From Incurvaria masculella (Eukaryota; Arthropoda; Insecta; Lepidoptera; Incurvariidae): a stretch of 64,000 bases of DNA. The first letter of the stretch is position 1. Every line of letters begins with the position of its first letter. Positions 1 through 11,265 of this stretch are shown here, one piece after another. The stretch is taken from the NCBI GenBank assembly GCA_946894095.1, contig OX335657.1, forward strand, positions 9,486,001 to 9,550,000, in the 5' to 3' direction. Both the position numbers and the translations under genes were made by a program. Under the pieces are notes generated by a model. That model saw nothing but the letters and a program-made list of their open reading frames with translations. It made no database searches and had not been told where the DNA came from.

Positions 1-31
1 TTCCGTTTTCACCCTTTGGGTACGGAACCCT
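1..31 (-). mobile_element. MITE-A fragment cut by window edge
   Basis: This is the terminal part of a minus-oriented (GTCY)n MITE. It reads CACCCTTTGGGTACGGAACCCT and then runs into an A-run, exactly as in the complete copies at 21460-21701 and 60860-61132. The rest lies outside the window. Confidence 0.8.
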
Positions 32-368
32 AAAAAAATCCGACCGTCATCGCGTCAGTTTTGACATGAAATGTATGGAACAAATGTCGAATTTTACAGT
101 CGGAAGCTGCTATACTTTGGCTAAGCCAAGCACGAGGAAGGTCTATAGATCTCAGCATTACACGTGGCTTCCCTGCCGCCATACGAATGAGTTTCGACTT
201 ACGTTCTTGCATCGACGCACCTCCGCTCTTCCGCATTCGGGTTATATTTAACCGAGACGCGCCGTTTGTAGGGAACTCCAACTATTCTACAGTTTCGGGA
301 CATTCCGCACTTCTGCGCCCTCGGGTTTTTGAACTCCTGACAGATTAAAGATTGAAAACCTTTTTTTT
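32..368. other. Unassigned 337 bp
   Basis: I recognise no gene or repeat here. Short open frames exist on both strands but resemble nothing I know. Confidence 0.5.
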
Positions 369-1626
369 AGGGTTCCGTACCCAAAGGGTGCCAACGGAAC
401 CATTTTAATAAGCCTCCGCTGTCCGTCCGTCCGTCCGTCCGTCTGTCACAGGGCTGTATCTCATGAACCGTAATAGGTATATCCTGGTTCAATCAAGAAA
501 CTACATAGAAATGGCGGCTTGTACTTGCGAATCGCATCCTATCTCGCTTATACTATACTATATCGCCATCTATACTCACACAGTGCGGTACCGACTGAAA
601 AACTAAATATCAAATCAGAGCACGCAGTGATATATACTCAGTTGCGTTGTTAGGTCGGTATAGGGTTTTACTGTTTGAACTGAACAGAGCTATGACTTCT
701 AAAAACCGCGGGAAAATTCTTTGGAGTGTCGCCCGTGAAATTGTGTTTAAGAGAGCCGTTATCCTGACCTAAAATTAAGGGCGATAACTGTTTACATGCT
801 CTTAATGTTTAACTATGTTTATGAAATTTTGATTTCTAAAATATTTTGTCAAAATTTACTGTATTTACTGTATATTTACTGTATTTTTATTTTTTAGGTA
901 CGGGTAATGTATGAATACAAGAATATTGTAATCAGTTTATTAAAAATCAACACTTTCCCTTAGTTTGTTGTGTATAAAATTACTTTACATGATTTGTGTC
1001 TTGTAAGCGACACTATTGACTGGCGCAATAATACAGGTTGCGATTTTTTTTCAAAATTAACGAGTTCGATTCGCGGCCAGGGAAACAAAAAAATCAAAAA
1101 TCTAAAATTGCTTTTTTTATTTTTTATCAAAATCCGTGAGAGGAGTGATCCTTTGAGTGTTTTTCGCTATTTCTTTTGGTTTCGGATCTAGCCCTGAAGG
1201 TCCACTGGAAAAGTTTACCCTGTATACCTCTTAGATTGGAAAATATTGATTGGCTAATAAGAATTAGAAAAGTTTTTCGTACTAAACAGGTACGTCACTT
1301 ATTCCAGGTAATGTGATATGTTTTTATGTTTAATCTATAATTTAAATAAATTTAATTAAATATTACAAAAATCTTAAAACATATATGTATACTTTGTTAC
1401 AATATTATGCTGACCGTACCGTCCGTTGGACAAGTACAAGCCTCCATTTCTATATAGTTTCTTTAATGAACTGGCTTATAGGTTGCTGAAATTTTCACAG
1501 AGTGTATATATGTATTTTGCCGCTATAACAACAAATTAGGTAAAATTAAAAAAAGGGACAAAAAAGTGATTATTTTAAATCTTGTACGATGGTACGGAAC
1601 CCTTCGTGTGCGAGTCCGACTCGCAC
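369..1626 (+). mobile_element. MITE-A, split by a TIR element
   Basis: The left half (369-481) has the AGGGTTCCGTACCCAAAGGG end, the (GTCC)n run and the conserved block around CAGGGCTGTATCTCATGAACC. The right half (1477-1626) resumes with the GCTGAAATTTTCACAGAGTG block and ends in GTGCGAGTCCGACTCGCAC. The final TTGGCCGG of complete copies is missing. A 995-bp element interrupts it. Confidence 0.85.
482..1476. mobile_element. TIR element nested in MITE-A
   Basis: The ends form an imperfect inverted repeat of about 47 bp (left near 483-530, right near 1428-1474). It shares AGAAATGG and GGCTTGTACTTG. TATA occurs at both junctions (478-481 and 1477-1480), consistent with a TA-rich target duplication. 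The interior has a 73-codon open frame at 970-1191 with no recognisable domain, so the element looks non-autonomous. Superfamily unresolved. Confidence 0.65.
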
Positions 1627-1934
1627 TTTTTTACGTTTTTTGCATTTTCAAATGCGATTGAGTTTTTAAATAAATAAATAAATACCATTCTTGACTTTAT
1701 AATATTAACTATTTTAGAAGTAAAAAATTCAGGAGTTTTTCTGGGACATCGACCATCTAAAAATATGAAAAAATTGCAGAAGTGAATTTAGGATTTACCT
1801 GTTACTATGGTACGAAAAGCAACTTGACATCAAAATGCATCACTCACTTGCCTCTTCCCCCGGCTTGTTGCAGTTGGAACTGTTCTCCAAATGTTCTCCG
1901 CATGTCCCGGTTGAACTGTTTGAAGTCCCGGCCC
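1627..1934. other. Unassigned 308 bp with (AAAT)n
   Basis: It holds a short (AAAT)n run near 1665-1684 and otherwise nothing I can support. Confidence 0.5.
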
Positions 1935-2563
1935 GTAGTCCGACTTGTCGCCTAAATTGCCGTTTACGCCAAACCGATCGACTGGCGTTTTCAAATTGTT
2001 TATTGTTTATTCATCATCCATAGACAGTACACTGTACTCGGATTTGTCATATTTTATCATTAGCCAGTTCGGCAATCCCAGCGAAGAAGAAATGGCAAAA
2101 AAACTCCGGAATGGACGAGAATGGAGAAATAATACTGAGAAATACAAATATTTACAAAGAAATTATAAAAAGAAACTGATATAGAATAAAGCTTTCTCAA
2201 CTGACAAAAATATTTTGATTTAAATCTGACAACTTTTAGGGGTAGGGAAACGTTAGAGCCTCGAAGACTATTTCGCTAGCTTAATGGCAGTTGCCGTGCA
2301 AGATTGTGCCTTGGCCAATGGACAAAGAATGCATTTCTTAAATTCTTCATTAGTTATATTTCCTAACTAACTACTATTTTAAACTAACATATGCGAGTCC
2401 GAGTTAGATTTGACAGCTTCCGCAGACTCCCCGTTTTCATACAAATCGGTAGTACTAGTTGGTTTGTGACATATCGAAGAGGATAAACTCGTATTGGGTT
2501 TGACTTTTTAACGTAACGTCGATGTTCCGTTAACGCCAATTTAGGTAAGAACTCGGACTAACC
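1935..2563. mobile_element. Foldback element (family I), interrupted
   Basis: The ends are inverted repeats: GTAGTCCGACTTG at the left and CTCGGACTAACC at the right, each next to an AAATTG/CAATTT block. Near-terminal blocks (CGATCGACTGGCGTTTTC) recur in the copies near 31228-31452 and 40481-40833. A LINE 3'-end fragment (2229-2345) lies inside. No coding capacity. Confidence 0.6.
2229..2345 (-). mobile_element. LINE 3'-UTR fragment (RTE-like)
   Basis: It matches the non-coding sequence directly downstream of the RTE-like reverse transcriptase remnant at 42902-43431, sharing TTTTAGGGGTAGGGAA and GCCAATGGACAAAGAATGCAT. I infer a 5'-truncated insertion of the same LINE. It also supplies an empty version of the site filled by MITE-C at 22139: GCTAGCTTAATGGCAG is uninterrupted here. 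Confidence 0.55.
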
Positions 2564-2746
2564 ATACCGGAGTGGGCGACACATGTCGGAAGCCGCGAGG
2601 CCCCCGGACGGAAACGTAAACACCGGGCGGAGGAGACGTTGGGCAACCGAGCGTCGAAATAGCTTTAGGAGTACGATGTAGCACGAATAGCAGACTACGC
2701 TGCACTACGACCAGTCATGTAATGAGAAGAAAGGTTTATGTTAAGG
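2564..2746. other. Unassigned 183 bp
   Basis: No feature recognised. Confidence 0.4.
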
Positions 2747-3201
2747 TTTACGTCCATTGACTTATATATTACTTCGTAAGGACCCGGTCAACGCGCACGA
2801 ATAATGGCACCAGTACGTTGGCCCTAAAATATTCGTTTTAGGGCCAACGCGACTCAGTCGTCTGCGGACCACTGCAGAGTGATGTTGAGTCGTGAAAATG
2901 CCCTTGTTGCGTAGGAAAAGGATGCATAAAAAACGATACGAAAGTTACAAAGACACATGTAATAACGTATCATCGATAAGTAAACTCAGATAATATTTTT
3001 TTTCTGTTTAACAATTGAATAATTGAATTTTCAACTGATAATTTAATTAACTACCAAACTTCATAAGCGGGCAAGTGACGCCATGCCGCGCGTCGCACGT
3101 GTAGGTGAATTAACCTTGTACGGGCGTCCTTTTTCTTTCTGGTTTTTTTTGGAGTGGATATGAGTATGAGTGGGTAATCAAAGATTTTTTTTAATGTGAT
3201 C

Positions 3202-3556
3202 TATCATGTGACCACTCGAAGTAAACGTCTCGACCTGACCTACTTGCCTGTTATGTCAAAATTAGTTTTCGTTATATCTTGGGAAACACTGGTCATAGAC
3301 CTATCATGCGACCACTCAATGTAATCGTCCCGACCTGATCTACCTGCCTGTTATGTCAAAATTAGTTTTCGTTATTTCTTGGGAAACACTGGTCATAGAC
3401 CTATCATGCGACCACTCAATGTAATCGTCCCGACTTGATCTACTTGCCTGTCATGTCAAAATTTGTTTTCGCTATATCTTGGGAAACACTGGTCGTAGAC
3501 CCATCATGCGACCACTCAAAATAAACGCCCCGACCTGATCCATCTGCCTGTCATGT
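3202..3556 (+). repeat. 100-bp tandem repeats, forward block
   Basis: Four units begin with CTATCATG/CCATCATG at 3202, 3301, 3401 and 3501; the last is cut at 3556. Spacing is 99-100 bp. No open frame is conserved across units. Confidence 0.9.
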
Positions 3557-4110
3557 GTTTTCCAAGATATAACGAAAACAAATTTTGACATTCCAGATAG
3601 TTAGATCAGGTCGGGGCGTTTACTTTGAATGGTCGCATGATGGGTCTACGATCAGTGTTTCCCAAGATACAACGAGAACAAATTTTGACATGACAGGCAG
3701 GTAGATCAGATCGGGACGTTTACTTTGAGTGGTCGCATGATGGGTCTACGATCAGTGTTTCACAAGATACAACGAGAACAAATTTTGACATGACAGGCAG
3801 GTAGATCAGGTCCGGACGTTTACTTTGAGTGGTCGCATGATGGGTGTACGATCAGTGTTTCACAAGATACAACGAGAACAAATTTTGCCATGACAGGAAG
3901 GTAGATCAGGTCGGGACGTTTACTTTGAGTGGTCGCATGATGGGTCTACGACCAGTGTTTCCCAAGATATAACGAAAACAAATTTTGACATGACAGGCAG
4001 ATAGATCAGGTCGGGACCTTTACTTCGAGTGGTCGCATGATGGGTCTACGACCAGTGTTTCCCTAGATATAACGAAAACAAATTTTGACATGACAGGCAG
4101 TTAGATCCAG
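3557..4110 (-). repeat. 100-bp tandem repeats, inverted block
   Basis: The same unit continues in the opposite orientation. Boundaries (GTTTCCCAAG and variants) lie at 3557, 3657, 3757, 3857, 3957 and 4057; the last unit is partial. With the preceding block it forms an array-scale palindrome centred at about 3556. Confidence 0.9.
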
Positions 4111-4418
4111 ACCAAGCAGGTACAAGAGAAAATTCAAATTGTATTTAACTTGAATACCTTGAAATTACAAAAAACATTTTTCATTCATAAAAGTTAAAAG
4201 AACTTAAAAGTTTAAATTAAAAAGAAAACATTTAAGGACGCAGGTACAAGGTTACATCGTTAGACCTAATGCAACATGGCGGCGAGTTGTCAACACGACT
4301 TTGACACGGCGCTCACGTAGTTCTTCCGAGTTTGGATAGATGGCGCTACTTTTTGCTTGTATGGAGAAGATTTGTTTCAATTCTATATAAGGGCGTATCC
4401 TTACCTTTGAAATCATTG
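4111..4418. repeat. Tail segment, copy 1
   Basis: This AT-rich tail begins near GACCAAGCAGGTACAAGAG and ends AAATCATTG. It recurs at about 4893-5246. Both copies keep TATATAAGGGCG, a TATA-like motif; promoter activity is not shown. Confidence 0.8.
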
Positions 4419-4566
4419 GTTATAGGCCTTATCATGGAACCTACATCCGACGTGGGGTGTCAGGCTAATGCATTGACTTATAACTATATTACTTCGTAAG
4501 GACCCGGTCAACGCGCACGACTAATGGCACCAGTACGTTGGCCCTAAAAAATTCGTTTTAGGGCCA

Positions 4567-4890
4567 AACAAATTTTGACATTCCAGATAGTTAGATCAGG
4601 TCGGGGCGTTTACTTTGAGTGGTCGCATGATGGGTCTACGACCAGTGTTTCCCAAGATATAACGAAAACTAATTTTGACATGACAGGCAGGTAGATCAGG
4701 TCGGGGCGTTTACTTTGAGTGACCGCATGATGGGTCTACGACCAGTGTTTCCCAAGATATAACGAAAACAAATTTTGACATGACAGTCAGGTAGATCAGG
4801 TCGGGACCTTTACTTCGAGTGGTCGCATGATAGGGATACGACCAGGGTTTCCCAAGATATAATGAAAACAAATATTGACATGACAGGCAG
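4567..4890 (-). repeat. 100-bp tandem repeats, copy 2
   Basis: Unit boundaries fall at 4647, 4747 and 4847. The first unit carries the same TTCCAGATAG variant as the first inverted unit of copy 1 (near 3590). Copy 2 therefore looks like an internally deleted relative of copy 1. Confidence 0.85.
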
Positions 4891-5350
4891 GTAGATCACA
4901 GACCAAGCAGGTACAAGAGAAAATTCAAATTATATTTAACTCGAATACCTTGAAATTACAAAAAAACATTTTTCATTCATAATTTTTTTTTTTTAATAGA
5001 ATTTGATTTTTTTCGACTGTACTAAATGAACTTAAAAGTTTAAACTAAAAAGAAAACATTTAAGTACGCAGGTACAAGGTTACATCGTTAGACCTAATGC
5101 AACGTGGCGGCGAGTTGTCAACACGGCTTTGACACGGCGCTCACGTAGTTCTTCAGAGTTTGGATAGATGGCGCTACTTTTTGCTTGTATGCAGAAGATT
5201 TGTTTCAATTCTATATAAGGGCGTATCCTTACCTTTGAAATCATTGTTTACGTCAGAAAAAGGTCATAACTTGACATCGGATTATATGCACTATAAAATG
5301 CCAAAATATGCATGCAATATGTTGGACGATGGTTACCGTATCATATTATC

Positions 5351-5534
5351 GTACCGTAGTACAAAATGTAACACAAAAAATCATGTTTTTGTATGGAAGT
5401 GGTAAATACTTGTTGTTATTAAAATTTCAGCTGCCTACCTATTACGGTTCATGAGATACAGCCCTGTGACAGACGGACGGACAGCGGAAGCTTAGTACTA
5501 GGGTTCCGTTGGCACCCTTTGGGTGCGGAACCCT
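5351..5534 (-). mobile_element. MITE-A, truncated
   Basis: It has the CAGCTGCCTACCTATTACGG block, a short (GGAC)n run and the GGGTGCGGAACCCT end. The CCGGCC end is missing. Confidence 0.8.
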
Positions 5535-5995
5535 ATCAGAAAGCGGGTGAGTTTCGTTAGTCCCGAACATCGGTGGCCCCTCGCAAGGAGAAGCTGCGCG
5601 GGCGACCCGTCTCTCGGGGCTCCCCGAAAACAATAAAAGAGAAAGGCGCGCGCGGCCGGGCCGGGATCGGCCGGGCTCCTCGGAGGCTTAGAAAGGTGCC
5701 ACTTTCACCCGCGCGCTTTGTTCCGCCGCTACCTGCGGGAGAGACTCGGGAGCGGGCGGGCTCCGCGCGCCGGCGGCGGGCAGCGAACGTGGAAGGATAG
5801 AAGGAGCAATCAATATAGCTGAACTAGTAAAGCTAAAGAGTTTGTTCGTGTTTGGGGTACCGTCGCAAATAGCGCAAAAGGGACCCCTATGATCTAGCGC
5901 TGGTGTCTTTCGGTCTCACGTATTTTGTCCCGAACTGTTGTCCTGTTAACGCTTGTTTGAAAACTTTATAATAATACCATTATAGGTGCTCTTAT
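5535..5995. other. GC-rich island after MITE-A
   Basis: About 5560-5800 is strongly GC-rich and CpG-rich compared with its AT-rich surroundings, with open frames on both strands that look like by-products of GC content. I recognise no protein. It could be a CpG-rich regulatory segment or a captured fragment. 5800-5995 shows nothing. Confidence 0.4.
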
Positions 5996-6713
5996 GTTGT
6001 TGCACACCAACTAATTTATTTCATAATTTTTGGGTAAAATTTGAGTAAAAAAAAATTTCTGAAGCCCTGATTTTGTATGAAGTTGGAAAGTTATCACAGG
6101 CGAGGGCGAAATTCTTGTTGGTCCAGCCGTGACGCGACCCTCGGTGTTTTTGTTTGAACGCGCTAATTTCTGGAACTACCAGTCGGATTTTAAAAAGTCT
6201 TGCATTTGATATCACAATTCTTGAGGAAGGTTACAGGCTATTTAACATCACGCTGCGACCCTTAGGAACCAAGCAAAATAGAGAATAGTCAGGAAGAACT
6301 GCAACCCTTAGGAGCCAAGCAAAATAAGGAATTGTCAGGAAGAACTGCGACCCTTAGGAGCCAAGCAAAATAGGGAATAGTTAGGAAGAACTGCGCCCCT
6401 TAGGAGCCAAGCAAAATAGGGAATAGTCAGGAAGAACTGCGACCCTTAGGAGCCAAGCAAAATAGGGAATAGTCGAGAAGAACTGCGTCCCTTAGGAGCC
6501 AAGCAAAATAGGAAATATTCAAGAAGAACTTCGACCCTTAGGAGCCAAGCAAAATAGGGAACAGCCAGGAAGAACATTAAGTGAAAACGAAGTAAAAACG
6601 CGGGCAGGCGATGAAAAGCGGTGGTCGGAGGCCGAGGGCGCATTTTACTGGGCTCCCCTCGGGTGATTGTCCAAAAGGAGATTGATCCGAGCAGAGCCGG
6701 GAACCTCAGCTAG
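5996..6713 (+). mobile_element. Non-autonomous Helitron, 3' end defined
   Basis: The 3' end is clear: a CCGAGC...GCCGGG hairpin, then CTCAG and CTAG (6710-6713) followed by host T. That is the usual Helitron terminus. The interior has sequence I associate with lepidopteran Helitrons (a block near 6173-6250) and a 46-bp minisatellite. The 5' boundary is uncertain and no Rep/helicase frame is present. Confidence 0.6.
6253..6574. repeat. 46-bp minisatellite, seven units
   Basis: Units begin CTGCGACCCTTAGG (or variants) at 6253, 6299, 6345, 6391, 6437, 6483 and 6529, exactly 46 bp apart. Since 46 is not a multiple of three, the overlapping open frames are not repeat proteins. Confidence 0.95.
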
Positions 6714-6985
6714 TTAGTGGTGAAGCACCGAAGACGGTCTATTCGCTTACAAATTCGGGACGTACCATATCTGACAAACATTTGGCAGCTTTTAGAAATT
6801 ACGATTTCAACTATGGAAATGTCATCATTTAAAAGCAATCAACACTCTTGATGAAGTAGCTTAAAATCTGACGATTAAAAGTTACCCTAACGTCCTTGCG
6901 AGGTATTTTCAGTCTTGGCAGTCAATCCAGTTTCAGCCGGCATGCCATAACCCATGATATAGTACTTATTACCGGAACCCATACG
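6714..6985. other. Unassigned 272 bp
   Basis: No feature recognised. Confidence 0.4.
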
Positions 6986-7352
6986 ACGTTTTTTTATGGA
7001 AACCTACATGAATGGCTAATACCACACAACTACCGTTATGATATTAGCCCAATACACCACATTCCCGAAATTAGGTGCCATGCCAGGAACTTATGAGCAC
7101 GGTTACATTGAACTGGATGGAAAACACTGATAGTTTTTCAGTGCCGCTTCGGCTACCTTTCATCCAATGCAATGGTACCAACTCGGGCGGGCTTTTAACC
7201 CTACCGGGATCTACAGTTTCGCAAGGATTCCGAACCATAGAGCAGCTCGCATTCGTACCGGAATGCACTTATCCAACTCGGACAGCGAAAGAAAGTGGTT
7301 CATGAAGGAGCGAAGATTTGAACCCAGACCTCTGGTATGCAAGGCAAGTTAC
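6986..7352 (-). mobile_element. SINE-X copy, tRNA-headed
   Basis: Read on the minus strand it has a B-box-like GGGTTCAAA near 7320, the body block CATCCAGTTCAATGT and a GGTATTAGCCATTC tail ending in an A-run. The first part of the tRNA-like head is lost. The overlapping short open frames are shadows of this non-coding element. Confidence 0.8.
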
Positions 7353-7535
7353 CGCGAATTCCATCGAGGATTCTTCCCTATAACTTGGTACACCGCTGTG
7401 GCACATTATGTACACACGTGTGGTACCGAGTGAGTTTGATCTACTAAAGTTTGTTAGCATGAGTTGGTATTGATTGTGTCTGAGCGGCGGAGCGGCGCTG
7501 CGGTCGCAGAACATTAAGCCATGAGCGACCACCAC

Positions 7536-8302
7536 CTCTACTACGAACGCTGTCGAGTAAGCGCTATCGAGAAGGCGATATGGCCTTTAAAAATATTGTA
7601 TAGTGCCACATAGCTTATTTTGCGCATGGCCAAAAATGGAACTAAACGGTCGCCATCTTGAACGTTCATCGTCGCGGCTACGGTGATGTGTTTCCGTTAT
7701 AACAATGCAAATTACCCACTGCTTATTGATTTTAGGCTGAGGTATTTTTTTGTTAAGTAATTACTCGTTCGTGAAGATATGTTTGTGGTTTAGGTTAGCC
7801 ATAAATACAAACATACATACATGCATACCTTCACGTTTACATAAGTTTTCCCGGAAGGGTAGTAGTAGTATTGGTTTGATGCCATCGCGAGTTGTACTCG
7901 AAAAGTCCTTTTTAGATTATAAAGAAATAAAAAAAATATTTATAAAGTCTAATCTAAATTGGACGGCACAAAATATCGTTTGACATAACCTCCGGGATTG
8001 ACCCTAATATATTTTTTATTTAAATGATGAAAGATCTAATTTAGTTATATTTTGAACAATATTATTTACCTAAAATAGTAATTTTCATTTTCTCACTATT
8101 TTTTTTCTTACAGCAGGCTGTAAATATTTTCCCGATCAATGGGCGCACCTCAGCCATGCGCAAAATAAGCTATGTGAGACTATATGCGTTTGACAGGTGT
8201 CATCGAAAGTGCCCTTTATACCATCTGTCAAACGCATACGATATTTTTGACAGGCGATAACGCCTTCTCGATAACGCGTACTCGATAGCGTTCGTAGTAG
8301 GG
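7536..8302. mobile_element. Foldback element with ~100-bp arms
   Basis: The left arm (7536-7632) and right arm (about 8150-8302) are inverted copies sharing CTACGAACGC, ATCGAGAAGGCG and CATAGCTTATTTTGCGCATG. The right arm holds a 60-bp insertion with its own hairpin (TATGCGTTTGACAG and its complement, 8183-8239). The interior includes a CATACATACATGCATACC stretch. No coding capacity. Confidence 0.7.
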
Positions 8303-8439
8303 CTCCAGGCGGCCGTTTGCGCATAAGGCTTCGACACATCGGCACGGAATATTTCTATTATCCAGCACTCCCAGTTGCATGTCGATGGGATCCTTAGGCA
8401 GGATCCAGAAGCAACATTTGCGTTTTAGACCCGTCAGCC

Positions 8440-8758
8440 TCGTTGTCAGTCTCGGTAGCTCAGTGTGCGACGCCTTGCGATTCGATAAGCTGGGAAAGCA
8501 CCTCTGAGCGCGGTTAGGTTCTGGATGGATGACTATTTCCAACCGTTGAGACTGGCCGCGGTTCCGATTCCACGTAAAACTGTAGGTCCCCATCCTTACT
8601 AGGTGGTGGGATTAACGGTGTTTTCCATCCAGTTCAATGTAGCCAAGCAATTTTAGGAAGGTCCTGGCATGACACCTTTTTCCCATGTGGTGTGTTAGGC
8701 TTATATCGGACAGTCAGTTCGATATTAGCCATCCACGTGCAGTTACATAAAAAAACGC
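8440..8758 (+). mobile_element. SINE-X copy with 5S-rRNA-like head
   Basis: The head (8440-8580) resembles 5S rRNA: a diverged GATAAGCTGGGAAAGCAC region and GCGCGGTTAGGTTCTGGATGG, where 5S genes carry their internal promoter. It then joins the SINE-X body (CTGTAGGTCCCC, CATCCAGTTCAATGTAGCC) and ends GTTACATAAAAAAA. Opposite-strand open frames here are shadows. Confidence 0.7.
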
Positions 8759-11265
8759 ATTACCAGATCACTACCGGATAAAGCTTGACGCCGCCGGCCT
8801 TGCAGTAAAGGAAACTTGGGTTTTTGTTTTAGTGTAACGACATGAAAATACGTGACCCGTGATAGGTACAACTAGTACCCGTGCTGTACGTGAGCTCAGG
8901 CAAAAGTAAGTACATACATGCGTATGTTCCAAATGTTGTTAAACGTGAAGGGAAAACGTTCAAAACACGCATTGCAAGAGAGCCAGCGAATCGTAATGTA
9001 AAGAGACAGATTCAAAGCGTTCAAAGCAACGGAAGGCGCTCCGAATACGCTGAATGACGGCGAGTTTTATCTGCAAAGCGCCCTTTCATTGGCGTCACAA
9101 TAGAAATTCGTTCTAATCCTCGGCCCCGTGTGGGGCCCACCCCGAGCTAAGTGCAGCGCGCCGATGGGAGAACCGCAAAAAAATGGCCACTCGAATCTGT
9201 CGGCGGGGCGGGGTGGGTAGTGGCGCGCCGCGCGGAGGGGGGGTATCGATCGCGCTGCGCGCGCAGCGTCTGTCGTGCCCACTCCCGCATCAGCTGAGAT
9301 GCCTCGCTTCGCAGTCTGCGATGGTGACTCCGCGATACTTCTGACGGACTATTAGATGTTCCCTAGTATCTGGGGGGCGACTATATGATACTTTTCTGGG
9401 AAAGTTCTGTCATGACTCATGATTGTGGTCGTACATTGGTTTTCCTGGCCACCTCTGATTCATTTTGATGTTTGTTTTCATCTGTAACTTAAACATGTAT
9501 TTGCCTATTCTTCGTTGATTCAAGTCGAACCTTATTTCCGAATTCACATATTATATTATAGGTTATAACGTGTGTATCTCCTTCAGCCTCGCTTTGTTTG
9601 CTCGAGGCTGTGTGCGTTTGTTTTAGACCCCACCGCCACTGGTGCTATGCGGCGGGGCGCGGTGAGGCCGCCTCCGCCTGTGGTCACTAATCGTCATCTT
9701 AACGTCGTATTCATGACCATTAACCTTGTCGACACATCGTGGAACCTGCGGTTAGAGCCGCCACCGCGAAACCTCACACGGCGGACACTGCGCGGCGGAG
9801 CGCGAGTGCGATCGGGTCGTCTCTATCGCGACTAGGCCTAATCGCGACCGGTTTCATAGTGCGTGTCGGTCAGTTGGACGAATATTTATATGCGTTACGA
9901 AAGCGGCCTGACCTTGTCCGTTCCGTAACGCATAGGCCGTTAAACTTCTTCTGTGACGGCGTGTCCTTGAATTCGGAACGTGCCTCCAGCTCGCCCACTC
10001 GTTCAAAATGTAATACATCGCATCCGCGTTTCTGTTCCTGATAACCTTGGCGCGAATGAGCGTTCGGCGGATTGCAAATTGGTGCGGGTCGAAAGTCTCT
10101 TTCCTTCCACAGGTGTATAGTGTCTAGAGACAGAGTGGTCGTTTCTTGTTGGTAAAGTATGCAAGAAGAGTGGCGGTCACGGGTAGTTTGTTCGCAGACG
10201 TCACAGGTGGCTGAGCGCTCTGCCCTGCTCGCTTCCTGCTTCGTAAACGCCACCGATTATGTCATCCGCGTATCCAGTTTACCGCAACTATACTCTTTCG
10301 GAATAAATACCGCAGTAAACTCTGTTACCTAACACAGTCTCCCCTTTTAATGATTTCGAAGCCCGTGTCATCTGTGATCGTGCAGTTCGCACTAGAGGTG
10401 TGATTCCGGAGAAAGCAATATAATTCCATGGCGGCAGCTAAGCTGTGCTCTCGGCGTTAACCGATCACCACTTATCATTGAGAAATTAACGAGTCTTTAG
10501 TCGGGTTTTCATTAAAAAACTAGTACCGAGAGACCTTTGGTTGCATGGTGGCAACCAAAAGGATAAAAATCCACGGACGGGCAATTGATTGTATTGCTCA
10601 AATGCCTGCTCTATTAAATGGTGTCAACTTGTGGAAACGAAGAACTGGGCTATGAACGACCTTAAATAAGTGGAAATCTTTAAAAACCTCTAACACCACC
10701 TCGGTGGCTTTTAATGCCCGGGCAGCTCGATTATTTCAGCCCTGTCATGTCAGCATGATTTCGTCCTACTAGCGGCCTAGGCTTCTACTGTAGTATAATG
10801 TAAATATAGTGTGGCTGGGCGATCTCACCCCCAAAGCAGTTTGATGTCGACGCTCGAGATATGTAGATAATAGTTTAAATATAATGTTATTACATACATC
10901 AATTAACGTTCAACTCTGTTTGTTTCAGGTATGCTTTCTATCTACAGTATGATTGCAATGCCGCTGAGCTCGCGGGAAGGTACCTAACATGAATATCATT
11001 GCATACGCATTCCATAATCCATGCAATTCAATAGGTATCCACAACAGTGCATAGCTGTTGTTGCATCACTGCTCTGTTATGAACAATGCATTGATTAATT
11101 TTCATTGCTATTAATGACCGAACCAATGAACATCTGATTTTATTTTTCATATTTAAGCACTGTAAAAAACATTTCGTAATCTACGTAAGAATTCTACATA
11201 CTCGCGGCTGCTCCCGCATCAGTGTCCAACGAAAGTAGTTTTTTTCCGATTGCTCCCATATTTTA
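8759..11265. other. Unassigned 2.5 kb with two GC islands
   Basis: GC-rich stretches lie at about 9065-9280 and 9630-9850. A stem-loop (ATGCGTTACG and its complement) lies at 9889-9930. A short hairpin, TTTGGTTGC with GCAACCAAA, lies at 10534-10558. Open frames up to 127 codons exist but show no domain, splice structure or homology I can name. A host regulatory region or 5' exon is possible. Confidence 0.35.

Larger units (their letters stand above)
2755..5246. mobile_element. Composite hAT-like satellite-bearing element
   Basis: The 8-bp sequence TTTACGTC occurs immediately before (2747-2754) and after (5247-5254) this 2.5-kb block. The block starts CATTGA and ends TCATTG. An 8-bp duplication with CA...TG ends is typical of hAT transposons. 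Inside are two related units (2755-4418 and 4471-5246) separated by 52 bp. Each has a head with a 12-bp-arm hairpin (TTGGCCCTAAAA and its complement), an array of 100-bp repeats and a tail of about 350 bp. No transposase is visible, so it would be non-autonomous. Confidence 0.6.

Noticed and set aside
3202..4110. CRISPR-like array
   Set aside because: Units are contiguous 100-bp satellites without unique spacers, in a eukaryotic context, and switch orientation.
6446..6643. Apparent repeat-protein frame over the 46-bp minisatellite
   Set aside because: The 46-bp unit changes frame each repeat; the peptide does not repeat in step.
8228..8593. 121-codon minus-strand open frame
   Set aside because: It overlaps the 5S-headed SINE-X and its flank; SINE-X copies produce similar accidental frames at 7075-7433, 17697-18122 and 35111-35551.
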